From the NCBI GenBank assembly GCA_016789955.1, contig JAEUPB010000072.1:1-64000 (forward strand): a DNA stretch of 64,000 nt. Reading direction: 5' to 3'. The position numbers and the translations under genes are program-made. The DNA comes from Rubrivivax sp. GTDB taxonomy: Bacteria > Pseudomonadota > Gammaproteobacteria > Burkholderiales > Burkholderiaceae_C. The notes beneath the pieces are model-generated. The model saw nothing but the letters and a program-made list of their open reading frames with translations. It was not told the origin of the DNA and searched no databases. Positions 29,741-38,750 of the stretch are shown here, in pieces. How positions within the stretch are numbered: the stretch's first letter is position 1; each line of letters starts with the position of its first letter.

Positions 29741-31065
29741 CGCGGCGCCGGGGTATCCGCGATGCGCCGGCTCAGCCGCCAGAAGGCGACGATGGTGAAC
29801 AGGTTGACGAGGGCCACCCAGGTCATCGCCCAGCGCAGCCCGTCGGCCGCCGCGCCCTGCTGCACGTGCAGCGTGTCGCTGATCGCGCCCACCAGCAGCG
29901 GGCCCAGGCCCTGGCCGACCAGCATGCCGAACAGCGCCACCACCGCGAACGCCGTGGCCCGCGCCTCGGGGGCCACCATGTCCTGCAGCGTCGAGAACAC
30001 CGGGCCGAGGATGGAGCCGGCGATCAGGAAGGCGCAGAACAGCATCACGAAGGCCAGCAGCGGGTGCGGCGCATGGAAGCTGCCCACGTAGAACGGCATC
30101 ACCAGCACCGTGACCCCCGCCGCATAGGCGGTGCCCCATGACCGCGAGTGCTTCGCGTATCGCACCGCGAGCTGCCCGCCGGCGATCGAGCCGATCGCCG
30201 TCGCCACGCCGATGCACAGCCCGAGGCCCAGGCCGATCTGCAGCGGCGTCAGCGTGAACGCGCGCCCGAAGTAGCTCGGCAGCCACACCATCACCGCCGA
30301 GCCGGCCAGCGAGGTGGTCGAGAACGCGACGACCAGCCAGCCGAAGGCACGCAGGTCGCCGAGCTGGTCGATCAGCCGCACCGGCGGCTGCGTGCCGGCG
30401 GAGGCCGGCGATGCGGGCGCCGGCGCCGACAGCGTGCGGGCCGGCTCGCGCACCGTGAGGTGGAAGATCACCGCCATCACGACGCCCGCGACGCCCAGCC
30501 ACACGAAGCCGGCGCGCCAGCCCACCGTCTGCAGCAGGATGCCGCCGCCGAGCATGCCGCCGAGCGCGCCGAGGTAGGTGCCGGCGCTGTGGATGCCCAG
30601 CGCCCGCGGCCGCAGGTCGCGCGGGTAGTAGTCGCCCAGCATCGAGTGCGTGGCCGGGATGCAGCCGGCCTCGCCGATGCCCACGCCCATGCGCGCGGCC
30701 AGCAGCTGCACGAAGTTCGAGGCCACGCCCGAGGCCGCCGTCATCAGCGACCAGGCCGCGAGGCTGCCGCCGATGATCCACTTGCGGTTGCCGCGGTCGG
30801 CCCAGCGCGCCAACGGCACCGACGCCAGGCCGCCCATGATCGAGAAGGCCACGCCGGTCAGCAGCCCGAGCTGGGTGTCGCTGAGCGCGAACTCCTTCTT
30901 GATCGGCTCCATGAACATCGAGATGACGACGCGGTCGACCGCGCACATGAAGCCGACCACGGCCAGCGCCGCCAGCACGTAGGTGCGGTAGCGGTCGCGC
31001 GCGGGGGCGGCCGGCGTGGCGGTGGTTGCGGCGGTCGTCGCGGGGTGCAGGTCGGCGGTGCTCAT
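29737..31065 (-). CDS. MFS transporter (spinster-like)
   Basis: This 442-residue inner-membrane transporter is predicted to have twelve membrane segments. The conserved MFS loop after helix 2 appears as VPLARWADRGNRKW, and the helix-4 region carries ARMGVGIGEAGCIPATHSML, typical of the spinster-like subgroup. It most likely imports a small product released by the neighbouring hydrolases. It begins 4 bases inside the end of the hydrolase-fusion gene (ATGA) and is followed by the dehydrogenase in the same way, so the three are translationally coupled. Confidence 0.9.
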   Translation of the reverse strand: MSTADLHPATTAATTATPAAPARDRYRTYVLAALAVVGFMCAVDRVVISMFMEPIKKEFALSDTQLGLLTGVAFSIMGGLASVPLARWADRGNRKWIIGGSLAAWSLMTAASGVASNFVQLLAARMGVGIGEAGCIPATHSMLGDYYPRDLRPRALGIHSAGTYLGALGGMLGGGILLQTVGWRAGFVWLGVAGVVMAVIFHLTVREPARTLSAPAPASPASAGTQPPVRLIDQLGDLRAFGWLVVAFSTTSLAGSAVMVWLPSYFGRAFTLTPLQIGLGLGLCIGVATAIGSIAGGQLAVRYAKHSRSWGTAYAAGVTVLVMPFYVGSFHAPHPLLAFVMLFCAFLIAGSILGPVFSTLQDMVAPEARATAFAVVALFGMLVGQGLGPLLVGAISDTLHVQQGAAADGLRWAMTWVALVNLFTIVAFWRLSRRIADTPAPR

Positions 31066-32996
31066 GCAGGGGCTCCGGTGGCGCCGCCGGCCGGCGGCGC
31101 GTCTTGGGGTGCGCGCCACAACCAGCGCAGCGTGTCGGGGAAGATCGCGCCGCCGTGCGCGAGCGAATGGCCGCCGCGGCCGATCACGAGGCGGTGCTCG
31201 ATGCCGCGGTAGGCCAGCGCCGCCGCCATGTCGCGGTTGGCCTGCACCCAGTGGCCGAACACGATGTCCAGGTCGTGCTCGCCGGTCTGCAGGAACACGC
31301 GCAGGCGCTCGGCGCGCGCATCGCCGCTGCGGCGGACGCGCGAGGCCAGCGTGTGCCCGCCGCGGATGTCGACGAAGCTGCCGCAGTGCGAGATCACGCG
31401 GCCGAACACGTCCGGGCGTTCCCAGGCCGCGTTCAGCGCGCAGTGGCCGCCGGAGCTCAAGCCGCAGATCGCGCGCCGGTCCGCCTGCGCCGAGACGTTC
31501 AAGCCGTGCAGCGCCTCGGGCAGCAGTTCGTCCATGAGGAATCGCACGTAGGCGTCGCCGGTCGAGTCGTACTCGACGCTGCGATTGTCGGTGCCACCGT
31601 AGATCGGCAGCCCCGGGCCGCGATCGCCCGGCTGCACGAACACGGCCACGGTGGGCGGGATCGCGCCGTCGGCGATCAGCGTGTCGAGCACCAGCGCGGC
31701 GCTGCACTCGGGGCCGAGGTAGCGGGCGCCGTCCTGAAACACCAGCAGGTTCGCGTCGCGGGCCGCCTCGAGTTGCCGCGGCACGTAGACCCAGTAGTCG
31801 CGGGCCACGCCGGGGTAGATGCCACGGCTTTCGTGGCGGCGCTGCAGCACTTCGCCCGTGTGCACGTCGGCGCGCGGCCGGGCCTCGGGGCCTGGGGCAT
31901 AGGGCTGCGGCGCGCCCAGGCTGCCGGCGAAGCGCGCGATGTCGCGGTCGGGGATGCCCGGTGTGTTCGATCGCAGCCGCTGCGCGAGGTCGGCGTTGGC
32001 CACCGTCGGCGCCGCCACGATCTCCGTCGCGCCGAACGCGCGCCGCAGCGCGTCGTGGAACGCCTGCTCGCTGGCCTTCGACACCGCGTGCTGCGGCGCC
32101 AGCAGGTCGAAAGCGTGGCAGGCGCCGGGCCACACGTGCAGCTCGGTGGCCACGCCATCGGCCACGAGCCGCTGCGCGTAGGCGACGTTCTCTTCGGTGA
32201 AAAGGTCCAGCGCGCCGATCGACAGGAAGGTCGGCGGCAGCCCAGCGAGGGTCGCTGCACGCGCTGGCACCGCGTACGGCGCCGCGCCAGCCCGACCCGG
32301 CGGATGGCCCAGCAGGGCCTGCCACTTGTAGCGGTTCGACGCGGCGGTCAGCACCCAGCCATCGGCGGCCGGCAGCGGGCCGTCGCCCGAGCCGGTGCGG
32401 TCGTCGAGCATCGCCTGCAACGGGGCCTGCAGGCACAACCGGATCTCGCCCCTGTCGCGCACGAGCAGCGCCAGCGCTGCGCAGAGGCCACCGCCTGCGC
32501 TCTGGCCGGCGACGGCCAGGCGGCCACGGTCGACGCCGAGGTCATCGGCCTGGGCCTGCAGCCACTGCAGCGCGGCATGACAGTCGTGCAGCGGCGCCGG
32601 ATGCGGGTGTTCGGGTGCCAGCCGGTAGTCCACCGAGACCACCACGCAGCCCACGGCCTCGACGATGCGCCGCACCTGCGCGTCGTCGAACTCCGGCGTG
32701 CCGGCCACGTAGCCGCCGCCGTGGATCCACAGCAGCGCCGGGCACGGCGCGGTGGTGCCGCGCGGCCGGTAGACGAGCACGCGCACGTCGGGGTCGCCGG
32801 GCATGCCCGGTGCATGGCGCTCGCTCAGCTCGATCGTCGGGGACGCCGGCGCCTCCGCCTGGCGCAGCCGCACCAGCGCCGCGAGCCGCTCGCGGGTGGT
32901 GGCCAGTTCGGCAGGCGTGGTCGGCGGTGTAGGCAGGCCGGCGACGACTGCGGCCAGCTCCGGCAGCAGCGCAGGGGCCGAAGGATGGTGGGTCAT
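31062..32996 (-). CDS. Fusion of two alpha/beta hydrolases (HSL-type esterase plus Fes/EstD-type esterase)
   Basis: This continuous 644-residue protein holds two hydrolase domains. Residues 1-330 form an HSL-type esterase: oxyanion motif HGGG at 92-95, nucleophile Ser166 in AGQSAGG, Asp264 in GALD and His294 in GACHAF. Residues about 340-640 resemble enterochelin-esterase/esterase-D proteins, with RDYWVYVP, nucleophile Ser514 in GLSSGG, an Asp near 575 and His610 in GRGGHS. Both triads look intact. No signal peptide is visible, so it is probably cytoplasmic. The domain pairing is unusual. It is coupled to the MFS gene and to the upstream hydrolase gene. Confidence 0.88.
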   Translation of the reverse strand: MTHHPSAPALLPELAAVVAGLPTPPTTPAELATTRERLAALVRLRQAEAPASPTIELSERHAPGMPGDPDVRVLVYRPRGTTAPCPALLWIHGGGYVAGTPEFDDAQVRRIVEAVGCVVVSVDYRLAPEHPHPAPLHDCHAALQWLQAQADDLGVDRGRLAVAGQSAGGGLCAALALLVRDRGEIRLCLQAPLQAMLDDRTGSGDGPLPAADGWVLTAASNRYKWQALLGHPPGRAGAAPYAVPARAATLAGLPPTFLSIGALDLFTEENVAYAQRLVADGVATELHVWPGACHAFDLLAPQHAVSKASEQAFHDALRRAFGATEIVAAPTVANADLAQRLRSNTPGIPDRDIARFAGSLGAPQPYAPGPEARPRADVHTGEVLQRRHESRGIYPGVARDYWVYVPRQLEAARDANLLVFQDGARYLGPECSAALVLDTLIADGAIPPTVAVFVQPGDRGPGLPIYGGTDNRSVEYDSTGDAYVRFLMDELLPEALHGLNVSAQADRRAICGLSSGGHCALNAAWERPDVFGRVISHCGSFVDIRGGHTLASRVRRSGDARAERLRVFLQTGEHDLDIVFGHWVQANRDMAAALAYRGIEHRLVIGRGGHSLAHGGAIFPDTLRWLWRAPQDAPPAGGATGAPA

Positions 32997-33907
32997 GTCG
33001 GTGACGGTGCCTGCGCGAAGACGCGCGTCGCGAAGTCGTCGACGAGCCGCGCGAACTCGGCCGGGCGCCGCATGCTCACGCCGTGCTCGCAGCCCTCGAA
33101 GCGGTGGCGCAGCGGGCGCTTCGCCGCCGCGGCGTAGTCGTCTTCCTGGCTCACGGCGCGCTCGTCGAGCGAGCCGTTGGTGATCAGCACCGGCACGTCG
33201 AGTGCCGCGAGCCGTGCGCGAAAGTCGACGTACAGCAGGTCGCGCACGGCGGCCGGCACGGCGTTCAGCTCGACACCCGCGTCGAGCACGGCGCGCCGGT
33301 CGGGCTCGGCATAGCCCATCGTCTGCAGCAGGCCGCCGACACGCCGGCGCACGTCGATCGTCGCCGCCATCGCCCACACCAGTGGCGCATCGCGCAGGTA
33401 CGCCAGCGCCGAGCGGTGTCCCATGGTCGCGCTGGCGCCGGCCACCACCAGCCCGCGCAGCTGCGCCGGCGGCACGGCCGATGCGGTGCCCATCGCGGTG
33501 TAGCCGCCGAGCGAGTCGCCGACGAGGATCAGCGGCGCCGGCGCCACCGTGCGCGCCAGGGCCGCCACCTGCGCAGCCGCGGCCTGCAGCGTGTAGACGT
33601 GCGCGCGGTCGGCGGCATGGCCGGGCAAATCGAGCGCGACGACGCGCCAGCGCGGCTCGAGCCGGCGGCGCACCGGGTCCCACGCCCGGCCGTTCAGCCC
33701 CGCGCCGTGCAGCAGCACGATCACCGGGGCGCGGGCCTCGCCGGGCAGCGCCGGCATCGGCCACGCGTGGGCCGCGCCGTCGCGCAGCGTGCGCGCATGG
33801 CGCCATTCGTTGTGGCCGAGCACGGCCAGCGCCGCGAGCAGCAGCGCCGTCAGCGGCAGCGCGATCACTGCGAGCCCGAGGCGCAGCCAGCGCCGGCCTC
33901 GCTTCAT
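32993..33907 (-). CDS. Membrane-anchored alpha/beta hydrolase
   Basis: This 304-residue alpha/beta hydrolase has an N-terminal hydrophobic segment (LRLGLAVIALPLTALLLAAL), making it exported or anchored in the inner membrane. The lid and core motifs are VLLHGAGLNG, nucleophile Ser in VGDSLGGY, an Asp in NGSLDE and the terminal His in CEHGVSMRRP. It is a clear paralogue of the hydrolase at 39688, sharing GDSLGGY and FEGC.HGVS.RRP. Both of its ends overlap neighbouring genes by 4 bases. It may hydrolyse the imported ester at the membrane or in the periplasm. Confidence 0.87.
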   Translation of the reverse strand: MKRGRRWLRLGLAVIALPLTALLLAALAVLGHNEWRHARTLRDGAAHAWPMPALPGEARAPVIVLLHGAGLNGRAWDPVRRRLEPRWRVVALDLPGHAADRAHVYTLQAAAAQVAALARTVAPAPLILVGDSLGGYTAMGTASAVPPAQLRGLVVAGASATMGHRSALAYLRDAPLVWAMAATIDVRRRVGGLLQTMGYAEPDRRAVLDAGVELNAVPAAVRDLLYVDFRARLAALDVPVLITNGSLDERAVSQEDDYAAAAKRPLRHRFEGCEHGVSMRRPAEFARLVDDFATRVFAQAPSPT

Positions 33908-34956
33908 GGTCTCGGGCCCGGGCCCCACGAGCGCCAGGCGGCCGGCGGCGTGGCCATGAAGTCGCGAAGCACGCCGGCCCACAGCGCGGCGTCGGCGCCC
34001 GAGGCGAAGTGGCCCTTGTCGCTGTCGAGCTCGACGTACGACCACGGCACCTGCGCGGCATCCAGCTGCGGCGCGAACTCGCGCGCCAGCGCCGGGGAGA
34101 ACACCTGGTCGCTGCGCGACAGCACCATCAGCACCGGCGCGCGGATGGCGTCGAGCCGGCGGCGCAGGTCGAACGACTCGGCGGCCCGCGCCAGCGTGAC
34201 CAGCGATCCCGGGTGGAAGGCCGCGGCCCATTCGGTCGCCAGGCGCAGGATCTCAGCGGCGCGCTGCGCATCGTCGGGCCAGCGGTGCCGCATCTCGGCA
34301 TCGGCACCGTAGCGGATCAGCGTGTCCACGCGCAGCGCGGTCATCCAGTCGACCATCGCGCCGGGCGCGGGATGGCCGCCGTTCCACGCCGGTTGCCCCG
34401 CGAGCTTCTCGAGCAGCGCGGCGGCGCTGACCACGCCGGGTGGGTTGTAGGGGGCGGTGACCGCCGCCACGACCCGATCGACGAAGGACGGATGATCCAC
34501 CGCCCACTGCAGCGCCTGGTAGCCGCCCAGCGAGGGCCCCGCCACCGCGGCGAGGCGCCGCACGCCCAGCGCATCGATCAGGTCCTTCTGCGCCGCCACG
34601 ATGTCGGCCATGCCGATGCGCGGAAAGTCGGCGCCGTAGGGCCTGCCGCTGCGCGGATCGAGGCTGCCCGGCCCGGTGGAGCCGTAGCTCGAGCCGAGCA
34701 TGTTCGGGCACACGACGAACCAGCGCCCGGTGTCGATCGGCCGGCCCGGGCCGACGAGGTCGCTCCACGAGCCTTCGGCCACGTTCGCCCCGGGGTCCAG
34801 CATCGCGGGCCCCGTGGTGTAGCCGTGCAGCACCAGCACCGCGTTGTCGCCGGCCGCGTTGAGGCGGCCGAGCGTGCGATAGGCGGTGGTGGCCTCGGCC
34901 ACCACCTCCCCGCTGGCCAGCCGCAGCCGGCGCGTGGTGTGCGTCGAAAGCTCCAC
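33904..34956 (-). CDS. MetX-like alpha/beta hydrolase (homoserine acetyltransferase family)
   Basis: This 350-residue alpha/beta hydrolase of the MetX-like subgroup shows VLVLHGYTTG, WFVVCPNMLGSSYGSTGP and the nucleophile segment AGPSLGGYQALQWA. The C-terminal His is in DKGHFASG. In MetX the GNSMGG-type elbow and further residues bind acetyl-CoA and homoserine. Here the elbow reads GPSLGG and the context is catabolic, so an esterase or acyltransferase role is more likely than methionine synthesis. It lies 13 bases after the TonB receptor gene and overlaps the next hydrolase. Confidence 0.85.
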   Translation of the reverse strand: MELSTHTTRRLRLASGEVVAEATTAYRTLGRLNAAGDNAVLVLHGYTTGPAMLDPGANVAEGSWSDLVGPGRPIDTGRWFVVCPNMLGSSYGSTGPGSLDPRSGRPYGADFPRIGMADIVAAQKDLIDALGVRRLAAVAGPSLGGYQALQWAVDHPSFVDRVVAAVTAPYNPPGVVSAAALLEKLAGQPAWNGGHPAPGAMVDWMTALRVDTLIRYGADAEMRHRWPDDAQRAAEILRLATEWAAAFHPGSLVTLARAAESFDLRRRLDAIRAPVLMVLSRSDQVFSPALAREFAPQLDAAQVPWSYVELDSDKGHFASGADAALWAGVLRDFMATPPAAWRSWGPGPRP

Positions 34957-34969
34957 GGGCGTGGCCGGG

Positions 34970-37297
34970 CTAGAACCGGTACGCGAGGTCGATGCCGAAG
35001 GTGCGCGGCTGGATCACGCCGGCGCTCACCACGTTCGGCGCCAGGATCTGGTTCAGCGTGTTGACGTGGTTCAGGCCGCGCTCGTCGGTGAGGTTCTTGC
35101 CGTAGACCGTCACGCGCACCTTGCCGAACTCCATGCCCGCGTTCAGGCCGAGCGTGGTGTACGACGGCACGTTCGTCACGTCCGACGAGCCGCTGAAGTC
35201 CGAACGCCGCTCGCCGATGTAGCCGAGCGCGCCGCCCACCCAGGCCGACGAGCCGGCCAGCACGAAGCGGTAGTCGGCCGCCAGCGAGGCGGTCCACTTC
35301 GGCACGAAGGGCATGCGGTCGCCGTCCTTGCCGTTGGCCAGCGGCGCATCCGCGGCCAGCCGCGAGTCGGTGTAGGCGGCGGTGGCGCGCAGCGTCAGGC
35401 CCTGCACCGGGAACAGCAGCAGCGTCGCCTCGGCGCCCTGGACCTCGGCGTCGCCGGCGTTCACGAAGTGCTGGTAGGTGGCGCCGTTGATCGTGTCGCC
35501 GCGCTGGACCACGATGTCCTTCCAGTCGGTGCGGAACAGCGCCGCCTCGATCGACGCCTTGCCGCCGGCCAGCGCCGCCTTGTAGCCGACCTCGTAGCTG
35601 GTCAGCGTGTCCGGCGAGAACGTGGGGCCGCCGATCGTCGGGCTGGCCAGCGAGGCCGGCAGCGCGCTCGGCCCCCCGGACCGGAAGCCGCTGGCCACGC
35701 GGCCGTAGACGGCCGTCTTGTCGTCGAGCTTGTAGATCGCGCTCAGCAGGTAGGTGGTCTTGCGGATCGTCTGGTTCTCCTCGAACGCGACGCCCGGCGC
35801 GCGGATCACGATCGATGGCTGGTAGTTCTGCGTGAAGTGCTGGTCGACATGCGAGTAGCGCAGGCCCGCGGTGAGGTCCAGCTGCGGCGTGACGCTGTAG
35901 GTGGCGTTGCCGAACAGCGAGTACTCCTTGTAGTTCACGCCGAGCATGGCGTTGAACAGCGGCCCGTTGAACCGGTTCAGGTTGTCCGGAAGCGGCGCCG
36001 GCAGCGGCACCGAGGGCAGCGGCGGCAGCGCACCGTAGCCGGGCACCACGAACATGTTCTCCGGCGGCAGGCGGTTGGTGCTGTCCTCCTTGTTGAAGAT
36101 CAGGCCGGCCTCGTAGTTCAGCTTGTCGGCCAGCGCGCTCGAACGCGCGCGCAGTTCCTGCGACAGGCGCTTGGTCTCGATCATCTGGTGCGTCTGACCG
36201 CCGATCGACAGCGGCATGCCCAGCGAGGCGAGCACCGTGGAATACACCGCGCCGAGCGACGGCGTCGCATCGACGATGACCTCGCTGCCCACCTTCTGGT
36301 AGGTGGTGGACGAGACGACGTCGAACCCGCCGATGCGGCCCTTGAGCGTCGCGTTGACGACGTCGAAGTCGGTGCCCTGCTTCTCGGCCACGGCGCTGCT
36401 GTGCCTTAGGTCACCGCTGGTCGGCGTCAGCTGATCGGCCGCGCCGGCCGTGCGGATCAGGTTCATGTCCTGGATGCCCAGGCCGTCGGCGCGGAAGCGC
36501 TGCGTCAGGCCCCAGGCCTGGAGTGCCCAGTCGGGCGTGATGCGCCAGTCCAGTGCGATGCGGCCGGCGCGCGTGGTGGCCTTGTTCACGTCCTGCAGGC
36601 CGCGCCGCGGATCGTCGATGTAGCCTGCGTCCTCGCGGTCCAGCAGGCTGATGCGCAAGCCCAGCTTGTCGGTGGCCAGCGGCACGTTGATCGACGCGCG
36701 CGCCTCGTGGCCGCTGCCGCCTTCGCTGACCTTGTGGCCGCCGATGGACACCGCGCCGCTCAACCGCTGCGTGTCGGCGGGCTGCGTCACGTAGCGCAGC
36801 AGGCCGCCGACCGCGCCGGCACCGTACAGCGTGCCCTGCGGGCCCTTCAGCACCTCGACGCGGCGCAGGTCGTAGGGGTCGAGGTCGGGGGTCAGCGTGC
36901 TGCCGGTGGCGTACGCGGTGATCGAGCCGATCGGCGCCTCGTCGATGTAGATCGCGGTGCCGGGCGTGGGCTGGCTGATGCCGGTGGAGATGCCGCGCAG
37001 CACGATCGAGCTGAAGCCGCGCGACACCGCGGTGACCGACATGCCCGGCATCTGCGCGGCGTAGTCCTCCAGGCGCACGGCGCCGCTGCGGTTCAGCCGG
37101 TCGGCATTGACGGTCGAGACCGAGGCCGGCACGTCGATGGCCGCCTGCTCGCGCTTCTGCGCAGTGACGATCACTCTTTCCACCGACTGCTCGTCGGTGC
37201 CCGCGGGCGCCGCGGTCTGGGCTTGCGCGGCCAGCGTGCACAGCAGCGCTGCGGCCAGGGCGGTGGGGCGCACGGCGTGCGTGACGGATCGTTGCAT
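34970..37297 (-). CDS. TonB-dependent outer-membrane receptor
   Basis: This 775-residue receptor has a signal peptide ending near AAQAQT and a TonB-box-like segment (ERVIVTAQKRE). The plug domain shows DVPASVSTVNADRLNRSG, VLRGIST and VEVLKGPQGTLYGAGAVGG. A beta-barrel follows and ends in the aromatic YRF at the C-terminus. It should import a scarce or large substrate across the outer membrane. The plug is of the general type used for siderophores, sugars and aromatic esters alike, so the ligand must be inferred from the hydrolases and dehydrogenases downstream. A GGAGGAGA ribosome site precedes the ATG. Confidence 0.94.
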   Translation of the reverse strand: MQRSVTHAVRPTALAAALLCTLAAQAQTAAPAGTDEQSVERVIVTAQKREQAAIDVPASVSTVNADRLNRSGAVRLEDYAAQMPGMSVTAVSRGFSSIVLRGISTGISQPTPGTAIYIDEAPIGSITAYATGSTLTPDLDPYDLRRVEVLKGPQGTLYGAGAVGGLLRYVTQPADTQRLSGAVSIGGHKVSEGGSGHEARASINVPLATDKLGLRISLLDREDAGYIDDPRRGLQDVNKATTRAGRIALDWRITPDWALQAWGLTQRFRADGLGIQDMNLIRTAGAADQLTPTSGDLRHSSAVAEKQGTDFDVVNATLKGRIGGFDVVSSTTYQKVGSEVIVDATPSLGAVYSTVLASLGMPLSIGGQTHQMIETKRLSQELRARSSALADKLNYEAGLIFNKEDSTNRLPPENMFVVPGYGALPPLPSVPLPAPLPDNLNRFNGPLFNAMLGVNYKEYSLFGNATYSVTPQLDLTAGLRYSHVDQHFTQNYQPSIVIRAPGVAFEENQTIRKTTYLLSAIYKLDDKTAVYGRVASGFRSGGPSALPASLASPTIGGPTFSPDTLTSYEVGYKAALAGGKASIEAALFRTDWKDIVVQRGDTINGATYQHFVNAGDAEVQGAEATLLLFPVQGLTLRATAAYTDSRLAADAPLANGKDGDRMPFVPKWTASLAADYRFVLAGSSAWVGGALGYIGERRSDFSGSSDVTNVPSYTTLGLNAGMEFGKVRVTVYGKNLTDERGLNHVNTLNQILAPNVVSAGVIQPRTFGIDLAYRF

Positions 37298-37352
37298 GGG
37301 GTGTCTCCTCCGGAGTGGGGGTGTGGTGGGGAACCGCGGCGCAGGGTCGCGG

Positions 37353-38750
37353 CTAGAAGATCTTTCCGGGATTCAGGATCGACTTCGGATCCCAGACCTG
37401 CTTGGTGGCGCGCATCAGCGCGACGACGTCGGGGCCGGCCTCGGCCAGCAGCTTGGCCTTCTTGCCCAGGCCGATGCCGTGCTCGCCGGTGCAGGTGCCG
37501 CCGGCCTCGAGCGCCCGCTCGACCATCGCGGCGTAGACGCGCTCGACCGCGGCGTGCTCGGCCGGCGCGTCTGGCATCGGCATGAACAGCACGTGGTAGT
37601 TGCCGTCGCCGACGTGGCCGAGGATCGGTGCCACGAGGCCTTCGCGGTCGATGTCGGCGCGCGTGCGCGCCACGCAGTCGGCCAGCGCCGAGATCGGTAC
37701 GCAGACGTCGGCCACGACGCTCTGGCAGCCGGGCCTCAGCGCGAGGGCGGCGTAGTACGCGAGGTGCCGCGCGCGCCACAGCGCCGAGCGGTCCTCGGGC
37801 CGCGTGGACCACTGGAAGCCGGTGCCGCCATGGCTGGCCGCGACCTCCTGGGCCAGCTCGGTCTGCTCGCGCACCGCAGCCTCGGTGCCGTGGAACTCGA
37901 GGAACAGCGTCGGCTGCTCCGGCAGGCCGAGCTGCGAGTGCAGGTTGCAGGCGCGCACCTGGTGCTCGTCGAGGAACTCGATGCGCGCCAGCGGCACGCC
38001 GCTCAGCGACAGCTCGGTCACCGCGGCCACCGCGTCAGCCAGCGTCGGGAAGGCGCAGCTCGCCGCGGCCACCTCGGGAGGCAGCGGGTGCAGCTTCAGC
38101 GTGACCTCGGTGATCACGCCCAGCGTGCCTTCGGCGCCGGTGAGCAGGTGCACGAGGTCGAAGCCCGCCGCCGACTTGCGAGCGCGGCTGCCCACGCGGA
38201 TGAGCCGCCCGTCGGCCAGCGCCACCTCGAGCGCCAGCACGTTCTGCGCCATCGAGCCGTAGCGGACCGTGGTGGTGCCCGAGGCCCGCGTGGAGACCAT
38301 GCCGCCGATCGATGCGTTGGCACCCGGGTCGACCGGGAAGAACAGCCCCGTGCCTTTCAGGTGCGCATTCAGCGCCTCGCGCGTCACGCCGGGCTGCACC
38401 ACGCAGTCGCCATCGTCGGCGTGCACCGCGAGCACCGCGTCCATGCGCGAGCAGTCCATGCAGATGCCGCCGTGGGGCGCACTGACATGGCCTTCCACCG
38501 AGCTGCCGACGCCGTAGGCGATGACCGGCACGCCCTCGGCGTTGCACTGCGCGAGGATCTCGCAGACCTCGCGCTTGTCCAGCGGCCACACCACGGCGTC
38601 CGGCGGCAGGTGGGCGTCGAGGCCCTCGCCGCGCGCATGCTGGTCGCGCACCGCGCGGCTGACGTTGACGCGGTCGCCATAGCGCGACTGCAGGAACGCG
38701 ATGGTGCGTTCGACGGCGCCGGCAGGCACCGCAAAGGTCTGGGATGTCAT
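37353..38750 (-). CDS. FAD-linked 2-hydroxyacid dehydrogenase (D-lactate/glycolate type)
   Basis: This 465-residue flavoprotein belongs to the GlcD/DLD family (PCMH-type FAD domain plus FAD-oxidase C domain). Landmarks are AYGVGSSVEGH, PGANASIGGMVSTRASGTTT, YGSMAQNVLALEVALADGR, the metal-ligand segment GHVGDGNYHV and CTGEHGIGLGKK. It oxidises a D-2-hydroxyacid such as D-lactate and passes electrons to cytochrome c or quinone. It is the second gene of the operon; its ATG overlaps the GntR stop (ATGA). Substrate is a family-level inference. Confidence 0.92.
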   Translation of the reverse strand: MTSQTFAVPAGAVERTIAFLQSRYGDRVNVSRAVRDQHARGEGLDAHLPPDAVVWPLDKREVCEILAQCNAEGVPVIAYGVGSSVEGHVSAPHGGICMDCSRMDAVLAVHADDGDCVVQPGVTREALNAHLKGTGLFFPVDPGANASIGGMVSTRASGTTTVRYGSMAQNVLALEVALADGRLIRVGSRARKSAAGFDLVHLLTGAEGTLGVITEVTLKLHPLPPEVAAASCAFPTLADAVAAVTELSLSGVPLARIEFLDEHQVRACNLHSQLGLPEQPTLFLEFHGTEAAVREQTELAQEVAASHGGTGFQWSTRPEDRSALWRARHLAYYAALALRPGCQSVVADVCVPISALADCVARTRADIDREGLVAPILGHVGDGNYHVLFMPMPDAPAEHAAVERVYAAMVERALEAGGTCTGEHGIGLGKKAKLLAEAGPDVVALMRATKQVWDPKSILNPGKIF

